A stretch of DNA of 10,078 nt from an uncultured Clostridium sp. GTDB lineage: Bacteria > Bacillota > Clostridia > UBA1212 > UBA1255. Location: contig USLW01000051.1 in the NCBI GenBank assembly GCA_900555605.1, positions 1-10,078 on the forward strand, written 5' to 3'. This document shows, in pieces, positions 5,251 to 10,078 of the stretch. A program made the position numbers and the translations under genes. The notes beneath the pieces were generated by a model. It had not been told where the DNA came from and made no database searches. It worked only from the letters and a program-made list of their open reading frames with translations. The stretch's first letter is position 1. Each line of letters starts with the position of its first letter.

Positions 5251-6957
5251 ATGGCTGCAAATCTTACGATGGTGCGTATCGCTACAAAATTAGATGATTT
5301 ATTTAATGAAAAGATAGATATTTCTGACGTTAAAACGTCAGACGATGATAGATCTACATTTTATTCGAGAGCGATAGCTGCGCTGTCAATTATGATCCAA
5401 TGCGGCATTGATGAGACTCTTTCTGGAAGTTGTGTTACAGATGGCTATCACGATATGGGGATCGATGCGGTATATAATGATAGTACACAGAAAAAGCTTG
5501 TTCTTGTGCAAAGCAAGTGGAGAAGAGACGGGACTGGCGGAATATCGCAGGAGGAGGCAGGCTCTTTTGCACAAGGAGTCAAGAGGATTATAAACTCTGA
5601 ATTTGAGGGGTGTAATGCGAAAATATCTGCAAAGCAAACAGACATTATTGCTGCCCTAAAAGATATGGATTACCAAATTGAAGTGATATTTTGCCATACG
5701 GGGAACCAGTGTATAACTGATTATTCAAAAAGGCCTATAACTGATCTTTTGAAGCAAGTTAATGAAGAAGATGTGGCTGAAATTTTAGTGTTTAAGGAGA
5801 TTAAATTACAGGATATCTACGATTTTTTAGCAAGTAGCCAAGCGCTTGATGATATCACAATTGATGATGTAATATTGAGCAATTGGGGAACAATTGATGA
5901 ACCGTTTAAAGCCTACTATGGATCAATCCCTGCTTCTGCGGTAGGCGAGTGGTATCAGCGTTACGGGAATAGGCTCTTTGCTAAGAATATTCGCTACTAC
6001 AAAGGAAGCACTGATGTTAATCAAGGTATCAAAGAGGTATTACGAACAGAACCAGAGAAGTTTTTCTATTATAACAACGGAGTTAAACTCTTATGCCGTA
6101 AAATCACAAGAAAAGCGGCACATAGTACTGATAGAATTACGGGGTTGTTTGCGCTTGAAGGAGTATCATTGGTAAACGGAGCTCAAACAACGGGCTCGAT
6201 AGGAGCGGTATACGCCGATATGCCTGACGTAGTGGCAAGGGCTAAAGTATTCATTCAGATGATCGATCTTGCTGATACTGAAGAAGAGCAGGCAACCCAA
6301 ATCACCAGATTTACAAATACCCAAAACAGAATTGACGGCAAGGATTTTGCGGCACTCGATCCAGAGCAAGAGCGAATAAAAAATGAACTGAGTTTTTCGG
6401 GTATCCAGTATCTTTATAAAACAGGAGCAACTATAGAGGATCCGCTTCATCAGATTACATTGGATGAGGCAATTATTGCCCAAGCTTGTAGCATAGATGA
6501 GTTGTCGATTGTTGCATTGGCAAAAAGAAATGTTGGTGCACTTACTGAAAATATCAACAAGACTCCCTATAAACTCTTATTTAACGGAGGAACAAATAGC
6601 TTCTCTCTTACCAACAATGTATGGATTGCTCGAGTTGTGGATTCATTCCTTGCACAGAACGAGTCTTCAGCGACGGGAAGGAAACGACTGGTGCTAGTCC
6701 ATGGTAACAGATTTTTGTTACATATGATACTCTCCGAAATGAAGCAGTATGCTAATTATTTAACAGCATTTTTTGATGCTAAAAGTCTGCCAGAGTTGGT
6801 CAACCCGCTGTGTCAAAAGTATTGGGAACTGACTTTTAGTGCGATGGAAGAGAAGTATCCTGATGCGTATCCAGCACACATCTTCAAAAACATAGGGCGC
6901 CTTAGAGAGATAAAGGAACAAATATGTTTACGCGATAGTAAATCTCAAGAGGAGTAA
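5251..6957 (+). CDS. AIPR-family (abortive infection phage resistance) protein with nuclease-like N-terminus
   Basis: 568 residues, starting directly after the methyltransferase stop; AAGGAAG about 9 bases before the ATG is the ribosome binding site. FFYYNNGV (271-278), LVNGAQTTGS (307-316) and ITRFTNTQNRI (351-361) are hallmark motifs of the AIPR family, linked to abortive phage resistance. Before them, VTDGYHDMGIDAVY (62-75) and LVLVQSKW (83-90) form a PD-(D/E)xK-like pattern with Asp72, Gln87 and Lys89, suggesting a nuclease fold. It probably acts as a second defence effector beside the restriction enzyme, perhaps cutting nucleic acid when restriction fails or is inhibited; that link is inference from operon structure. 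A 9-bp-arm inverted repeat lies in codons 25-31. The gene is A+T-rich like its two partners, unlike the transfer genes. Confidence 0.88.
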   Translation: MAANLTMVRIATKLDDLFNEKIDISDVKTSDDDRSTFYSRAIAALSIMIQCGIDETLSGSCVTDGYHDMGIDAVYNDSTQKKLVLVQSKWRRDGTGGISQEEAGSFAQGVKRIINSEFEGCNAKISAKQTDIIAALKDMDYQIEVIFCHTGNQCITDYSKRPITDLLKQVNEEDVAEILVFKEIKLQDIYDFLASSQALDDITIDDVILSNWGTIDEPFKAYYGSIPASAVGEWYQRYGNRLFAKNIRYYKGSTDVNQGIKEVLRTEPEKFFYYNNGVKLLCRKITRKAAHSTDRITGLFALEGVSLVNGAQTTGSIGAVYADMPDVVARAKVFIQMIDLADTEEEQATQITRFTNTQNRIDGKDFAALDPEQERIKNELSFSGIQYLYKTGATIEDPLHQITLDEAIIAQACSIDELSIVALAKRNVGALTENINKTPYKLLFNGGTNSFSLTNNVWIARVVDSFLAQNESSATGRKRLVLVHGNRFLLHMILSEMKQYANYLTAFFDAKSLPELVNPLCQKYWELTFSAMEEKYPDAYPAHIFKNIGRLREIKEQICLRDSKSQEE

Positions 6958-6975
6958 TTTTGTTTATTTATAGTA

Positions 6976-7014
6976 CCACGGCGACTATTCTCTGCTTTGG
7001 AATAGTCGCCGTGG
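6976..7014. terminator. Hairpin terminator ending the defence operon
   Basis: CCACGGCGACTATTC (6976-6990) and GAATAGTCGCCGTGG (7000-7014) form a perfect 15-bp stem with a 9-base loop, 18 bases after the AIPR stop. Only a short TTTT follows on the plus strand, after CGTAGC, and there is no T-run on the minus strand. It is either a weak factor-independent terminator or a 3' stabilising hairpin shared by the converging AIPR and TnpV genes. Confidence 0.6.
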
Positions 7015-7022
7015 CGTAGCTT

Positions 7023-7373
7023 TTAACTATTGATTAAATCCCTTATTATTCTTTCTTCCGCTGCGCTGCGGATGTTATTCATGGCACCGATCCATGTCAT
7101 CTGATCTTCAGCTTTCATCTGCTCGGTGATCCCCTGCGCCTGTGCCATCTGCTTCACCAGCAGCTCCAGCATCTCTCGTGCCTGCCGATCTGTCTCGTTT
7201 AGGTGCCGTGTCAGCTCGCCGGAGGTCAATAGATTGATGTATAAGACCTTCCGATGTTCCTTGAGGTACTTGAGCCGCAGACGGCCATAGCGTCCGAAGG
7301 ACGCTTCTTCTTTTCTCGGTAAGGTAAGATTTGGCAGGTAAAAGCCCTCGTGGTTTGTGTAAGTGATTTCCAT
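7023..7373 (-). CDS. tnpV: TnpV family transposon-encoded protein
   Basis: 116 residues. The frame extends further upstream, but the ATG at 7373 has AAGGAG 9 bases before it and gives the expected N-terminus. YLPNLTLP (12-19), FGRYGRLRLKYLKEHR (26-41), LLTSGELTRHL (48-58) and the C-terminal WIGAMNNIRSAAEE segment match TnpV, a small protein of Tn4451-like and other mobilizable elements of Bacillota. Its biochemical role is unknown; it is regularly found near recombinases and att ends, as here, 166 bases from the tRNA-derived site. It converges with the AIPR gene. Its base composition is like that of the transfer genes, so it belongs to the element backbone and not to the inserted cargo. Confidence 0.85.
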   Translation of the reverse strand: MEITYTNHEGFYLPNLTLPRKEEASFGRYGRLRLKYLKEHRKVLYINLLTSGELTRHLNETDRQAREMLELLVKQMAQAQGITEQMKAEDQMTWIGAMNNIRSAAEERIIRDLINS

Positions 7374-7438
7374 TGCGTGATACTCCTTTCGCACATTTTG
7401 GGATCGACCCTTATTCTGACCCTTTAGCGGGCCATCTT

Positions 7439-7477
7439 CTATAAAACAACTGGACTGACTGATACCATGTTTTATAG
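7439..7477. repeat. 10-bp inverted repeat near the element end
   Basis: CTATAAAACA (7439-7448) and TGTTTTATAG (7468-7477) are perfect inverted repeats separated by 19 bases, about two helical turns centre to centre plus one. They lie about 60 bases inside the tRNA-derived site. Possible roles are an arm or excisionase site, or the operator of tnpV. Confidence 0.5.
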
Positions 7478-7538
7478 TTTCAGAACTGAATATCACATAA
7501 TTTGATGTAATTTGTTGCTGAAAATCTTATTTTCCGAA

Positions 7539-7561
7539 TTCGAGTCCTGTACCGCGCACCA
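7539..7561 (+). other. att: Attachment site: 3' end of a tRNA gene without the tRNA body
   Basis: These 23 bases read as a T-loop (TTCGAGT), the T-stem 3' strand (CCTGT), a 7-base acceptor strand (ACCGCGC), discriminator A and CCA: the exact layout of a tRNA 3' end. The 5 bases before it (CCGAA) cannot pair with CCTGT, and no D- or anticodon arm lies upstream, so this is not a tRNA gene. Tyrosine integrases commonly use tRNA 3' ends as attB and leave such a copy at the far end of the insert. The intact tRNA would lie to the left of the window. The amino acid cannot be assigned. Confidence 0.75.
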
Positions 7562-7564
7562 AAG

Positions 7565-7605
7565 AAAAGTCTTGAAGCCACAAGGGTTTCAAGACTTTTT
7601 CTTTT
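7565..7605. terminator. Bidirectional terminator between att and integrase
   Basis: AAAAGTCTTGAA (7565-7576) and TTCAAGACTTTT (7588-7599) form a perfect 12-bp stem with an 11-base loop. On the plus strand TCTTTT follows; on the minus strand, after the integrase gene, the stem runs into TTTTCTTT. It can end both the integrase message and the former tRNA message. Confidence 0.8.
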
Positions 7606-7619
7606 GCCTAAAACGGCGT

Positions 7620-7640
7620 TTTGTTCCACGTTTGTTCCAC
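7620..7640. repeat. Two TTTGTTCCAC direct repeats
   Basis: Exact 10-bp copies at 7620-7629 and 7631-7640, one helical turn apart, between the tRNA-derived core and the integrase stop codon. Paired short repeats beside a core are typical of the arm-type binding sites of tyrosine integrases. That role is inferred. Confidence 0.55.
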
Positions 7641-8551
7641 TATGCCTTTTTCTTTCCGAAATTGACCGGGAGCGCTGCTGCAAGACCGGCACTTGCTTCA
7701 GCCTGTGCAGTCTCGAAGGCGTGGGAATAGATGTTCAGCGTGGTCGATGTCTGAGAGTGGCCGAGCGCGGCAGAAACGGTGCGCACATCGGTGTGATTGG
7801 CGATGAGCAGCGAGGCATTGAGATGTCGAAACTGATGGATGCCGTACCACGGCAGGCCGTGACGTTCGCAAAGCTCTTTTCCCCAGTCATAGAAATCGCC
7901 GGGGCGTGCCGGCGATCCGTCGAGCTTGGTAAAGAGTCGGCCGCTCTCGTGCCATTGGTCACCCAGCTCCATACGCCGCATGGATTGCTCTGCCCGTAGC
8001 GCCTTCACCATGTCGAAGATCCACACAGGGAGTTTCAGGGAGCGATGAGAGCGTGCTGTCTTTGGCGGGCCTGTGAATATTCCATGCGCTGGATCGTAGA
8101 GGGAGACGCGCTCGACCGTGACGACGTTGGTTGTGAAGTTGAAATCTCGGAACTCGAAGCCGAGCAGCTCTTCGCGGCGGTATCCGCCGAAGATTGCCAG
8201 CACGAAAAAGACCACATAGCGCAGCGGCTCACCGTCAAGCGCGTCGAGGAACGCTTGTGTCTCTTCTATGGTGAAGATCTTCTTCTCACTCTCCTGGCGC
8301 TCCGGGAGCACAATACGCGAACAGGGATTCTCTTTGGCCACGCCCATCCGCAAGGCATAGGCGAACACGCTGGAGACGAACGAGAGGTAATTTCGGATGG
8401 ATTTAGGGTGGAGGCCCTTGGTGGCGTCTTTCTCATTTGCTCCCGGCTCAGACAGGCCGGAGATAAACTTCTGAAGCTGCCGCGCGGTGATCTTGTCGAT
8501 GTAGAGATGTCCCGGAGCCGGATAAGCTAACGCAGAAATCTTCTGCCAGCT
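7640..8551 (-). pseudogene. int: Tyrosine recombinase/integrase lacking its N-terminus
   Basis: The frame is open from the stop at 7640-7642 up to 8551, where TGA (8554-8552) blocks it, leaving 303 residues and no convincing start. The catalytic domain is intact in this numbering: Arg125 (GYRREEL), Lys164 (PKTARSHR), His239 and Arg242 (HQFRH), His265 (LGHS) and Tyr275 (NIYSH). Before it, HLYIDKITARQLQKFISGL and KSIRNYLSFVSSVFAYALRMGV are the second part of the core-binding domain. The arm-binding domain and the start of the core-binding domain, roughly 70-90 residues, are missing. Sequence upstream of 8551 encodes part of an unrelated binding protein, so the gene is cut by a rearrangement. 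Its 3' end faces the att core, the usual phage and IME arrangement. GTG 8368 could start a shorter protein, but one unlikely to recombine DNA. Confidence 0.85.
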
Positions 8552-8676
8552 TCACCTATATTGCAATACAAATTCAACCGTGTATTCATCAACAACTTTA
8601 GCCTCTTTTACCGCAGAAAAGAGATAACCAAAGCCTTCGCCAAGTGTAAGCATACGTGTCATCGTATTGAGCGAAA
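8552..8676 (-). pseudogene. Fragment of a peptide/nickel ABC transporter solute-binding protein gene
   Basis: On the minus strand this encodes TRMLTLGEGFGYLFSAVKEA followed by KVVDEYTVEFVLQ. The order (R-x-L at the end of the helix after AEDVxFS, aromatic-Y-L-F, V-K-x-x-x-V-V-D-x-Y-T-V-x-F-x-L) matches an internal segment of SBP_bac_5 proteins (OppA/DppA type), usually around residues 100-150 of some 500. Both ends are lost: downstream it joins the integrase remnant after two codons and a TGA, and upstream it joins repeat unit 1. It is a non-functional scrap left by recombination. Confidence 0.6.
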
Positions 8677-9205
8677 GCTGACCGACAACACAACAAGTCC
8701 GCGCAAAGATAGAAAAGTCAACAGAAACTGCCGCGAACCGTGAAAGCAAAATTATTCAAAGAAAATCTCAACAAGTCCCGCCCATGTATCAAAAGTCAGC
8801 GGACTGCGTTTTGGTGGGGTAGGCATTTTTTGAGAAAAACACTTCCAAAACAGCCGTTAAGTTAGGAAATGGTCAGCGTTTCAACAAGTCTGTAAAGCGC
8901 CCCAAAAATCAGCTGAAATCCGCAGAAAGCGCGATAGTCCCTAAAATCTCAACATTTGCGCGGAATGTATCAGAAATCAACCGATTTTTACAAAAAACGG
9001 AATAGTGTTATTTTTGACCGCGCTTAACTTAACATCCCATAGCGGAAAGACTTTCGAGTGACGTATAGGGACATATCGGAAGAAAAGCTGACCGATCTCA
9101 CAACAAGTTCGCGCATAGATACCGAAATCAGCGAAAACTACCGCAAACCAGCAGAGCGAAATCATTCCAAGGAAATCTCAACAAGTCCTGTCAATGCTCT
9201 GAAAA
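8671..9205. repeat. Three diverged copies of an unrecognised dispersed repeat
   Basis: Unit 1 (about 8671-8800) and unit 3 (about 9081-9205) align without gaps at an offset of 410 bases; by eye about three-quarters of positions agree. Each contains two CAACAAGT boxes 78 bases apart (8691 and 8769; 9101 and 9179). Unit 2 (about 8880-8980) is more diverged, with boxes at 8882 and 8950, and shares AAAATCTCAACA and ATGTATCA with unit 1. Short minus-strand frames here (8552-8749 and 8977-9165) share ARTCC-x(2)-GQL, which may only reflect the DNA repeat. No terminal inverted repeats or known family were recognised. The rest of the gap from 8552 to 9336 holds no gene I can support. Confidence 0.6.
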
Positions 9206-9259
9206 TTCCATCACGGGTTTTCTGCGGTCCATCTTTTTATTGCTCTGTATGGAAACGCA

Positions 9260-9268
9260 TGATATGAT
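9260..9268 (+). promoter_or_regulatory. Extended -10 promoter for the flavoprotein-like gene
   Basis: TGATATGAT (9260-9268) is an extended -10 (TGN before TATGAT). A weak -35-like TTGCTC at 9240-9245 lies 17 bases upstream. The start would be near 9275, giving a leader of about 60 bases. Confidence 0.5.
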
Positions 9269-9336
9269 GGATTTGGCAGCGGTGAAAGAAACCGGAAAAT
9301 CAAAATTTGTATCAGCGTAAGAAGGAGAGCAATATC

Positions 9337-9813
9337 ATGTTCAGAACAATTCGTAAAAAGAAAAATGAAATCAGCATCGACACGGCAAAGGCTCTTTTGC
9401 AGTCCAGCCGACGTGGCGTTCTTGCCGTAAATGGAGATGACGGATATCCCTATGCAATTCCTATCAACTATGTCTACGATAACGATGCGCAGAAAATTTA
9501 TTTTCATGGAGCACGTGCAGGCCATAAAGTAGATGCACTGCGTGCCTGTGACAAAGTATGTTTCACGGTATATGGAAATGAAACCATCAAAGAAGAAGAT
9601 TGGGCACCGTTTGTGCAGAGCGTTGTGGTATTCGGCAGATGTCACCTCGTAGAATCCGGTGCAAGAGCAACAACTCTGTTAAAACGATTTGCAATGAAAT
9701 ACTATCCCAGCGAACAGTTAGTTGATGAGGAAATTGCCCACGCAGGAAAGGCTGTGCAAATTTTTGAAATAGAAGTGGAGTACCTCAGCGGCAAGGAAAT
9801 ACAGGAACGATAA
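9337..9813 (+). CDS. Pyridoxamine 5'-phosphate oxidase-related flavin-binding protein
   Basis: 158 residues. ATG 9337 is chosen over an upstream ATG at 9307 because GAAGGAGAG lies about 8 bases before it and MFRTIRKKKNEIS is the usual N-terminus of this group. RGVLAVNGDDGYPYAIPINY (26-45), IYFHGARAGHKVDAL (54-68) and VQSVVVFGRC (93-102) are the FMN-barrel segments of the Pyridox_ox_2 / NimA-like group (split barrel, FMN-binding). Members are often annotated as nitroimidazole-reductase-like or FMN-binding proteins, and the substrate here is unknown. It has its own promoter and no operon partners, and looks like a host chromosomal or separately acquired gene outside the mobile element. A LysM fragment follows within 6 bases of its stop, another sign of rearrangement. 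Confidence 0.85.
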   Translation: MFRTIRKKKNEISIDTAKALLQSSRRGVLAVNGDDGYPYAIPINYVYDNDAQKIYFHGARAGHKVDALRACDKVCFTVYGNETIKEEDWAPFVQSVVVFGRCHLVESGARATTLLKRFAMKYYPSEQLVDEEIAHAGKAVQIFEIEVEYLSGKEIQER

Positions 9814-9818
9814 ATCTT

Positions 9819-9920
9819 GATTTGATGAAGTACAAGGCCATCTTCGAGCGCAACGCCGACCGTCTTGTGAACGCCAACACCATTTACGAGGGACAGGTCA
9901 TTGTCCTGCCCGCGAAGTAA
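9819..9920 (+). pseudogene. C-terminal fragment of a LysM-domain protein
   Basis: The frame from 9819 reads DLMKYKAIFERNADRL and then NANTIYEGQVIVLPAK before TAA at 9918-9920. This is the second half of a LysM peptidoglycan-binding domain: a Y-x-x-I-x-x-x-N helix, then N-x-x-x-I-Y-x-G-Q-x-I-x-L-P. Nothing upstream continues the domain; the flavoprotein gene ends at 9813 in another frame. The gene's own terminator follows 36 bases later. It is the 3' tail of a host gene cut off by insertion or deletion. Confidence 0.75.
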
Positions 9921-9950
9921 GCACAAGCAAACCACATAACGAAAGCATAA

Positions 9951-9988
9951 AAAATGCCCACCTCGATTTTTCGAGGTGGGTATTTTTT
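9951..9988. terminator. Strong bidirectional terminator
   Basis: CCCACCTCGA (9957-9966) pairs perfectly with TCGAGGTGGG (9971-9980) around TTTT, extended by A-T pairs and followed by TTTTTT. A run of A precedes the stem, so it would work on both strands. It ends the LysM remnant and the flavoprotein gene. Confidence 0.9.
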
Positions 9989-10078
9989 CGTGTGCGCGGA
10001 TTTGCTTAACTTAATGACATTGGGCGGCCGGATGGCTGCTTCGTCTCCTGACGTTTTGTCGGGGCGCGATGGCGCCTG

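Noticed and set aside
7480..7640. A complete tRNA gene at the CCA end
   Set aside because: Only the T-loop, the T-stem 3' strand and the acceptor 3' strand are present; no D-arm, anticodon arm or matching 5' acceptor strand lies upstream.
5348..8281. AGATCT sites near 5350 and 8275 as evidence about the restriction specificity
   Set aside because: Two sites in 10 kb neither show avoidance nor identify the recognition sequence; a methylated element may carry its own sites.
7604..8530. Plus-strand open frames of 131 and 161 codons over the integrase
   Set aside because: They are antisense to a frame with all tyrosine-recombinase catalytic residues and match no recognisable family.
8671..9205. 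CRISPR array from the recurring CAACAAGT boxes
   Set aside because: Repeats are short and diverged, spacing is irregular (78, 113, 68, 151, 78), and sequences between boxes are themselves similar between units.
9211..9645. Minus-strand 144-codon frame over the flavoprotein gene
   Set aside because: It is antisense to a well-supported FMN-binding protein gene and has no recognisable domain or ribosome binding site.
9989..10078. A gene in the last 90 bases
   Set aside because: Short open stretches exist on both strands, but none shows a start, a ribosome binding site or a recognisable domain before the window ends.

Overview
The window looks like the end of an integrative and mobilizable element (IME) from a Bacillota (Firmicutes) genome, joined to a rearranged piece of host DNA. 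A Negativicutes-type host (Selenomonadales/Veillonellales) is my guess, at low confidence. It rests on the gene families (DUF6076, AlpA-like excisionase, RepA-like ATPase, MobV relaxase, TnpV, tyrosine integrase) and on strong AGGAGG ribosome binding sites; there is no rRNA or complete tRNA to place it better.

Layout. (1) 1-827, minus strand: a DUF6076 zinc-finger protein cut by the window's left edge. (2) 840-980: a control region with two promoters pointing at each other. (3) 981-2283, plus strand: an excisionase-like HTH protein overlapping a RepA-like AAA ATPase. (4) 2271-2647: a non-coding transfer and replication region. It holds a mirror-symmetric cluster of TGTACGGTA sites, a hairpin, a pMV158-type oriT with a recognisable nick site, a perfect 34-bp palindrome and a second hairpin. 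(5) 2648-3595: the MobV relaxase, then a 73-aa HTH-like protein. (6) 3906-6957: an A+T-rich defence cargo of three tightly packed genes: a BglII/BstYI-family restriction endonuclease, an MT-A70 adenine methyltransferase and an AIPR (abortive infection) protein with an N-terminal nuclease-like motif. A 15-bp stem hairpin closes the block. (7) 7023-7373, minus strand: TnpV. (8) 7539-7561: the last 23 nt of a tRNA gene without the tRNA body, read as an attachment site. It is followed by a bidirectional terminator, short direct repeats and a tyrosine integrase lacking its N-terminus. (9) 8552-9210: a scar region with a fragment of a peptide-binding protein gene and three diverged copies of an unrecognised repeat. 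(10) 9337-9813: a pyridoxamine 5'-phosphate oxidase-like gene, then a LysM gene tail, a strong terminator and unassigned sequence.

How it works together (inference). The HTH protein and ATPase would support excision and possibly replication of the circular form through the symmetric repeats. MobV would nick oriT between 2460 and 2461, so that a conjugative helper can move the element. The cargo protects the host and helps keep the element: the methyltransferase protects DNA, the endonuclease cuts unmethylated DNA, and the AIPR protein may act as a second, abortive layer. The tRNA 3' end without its body, followed by another integrase, suggests that two elements inserted in tandem at one tRNA gene and that the right-hand one has decayed.
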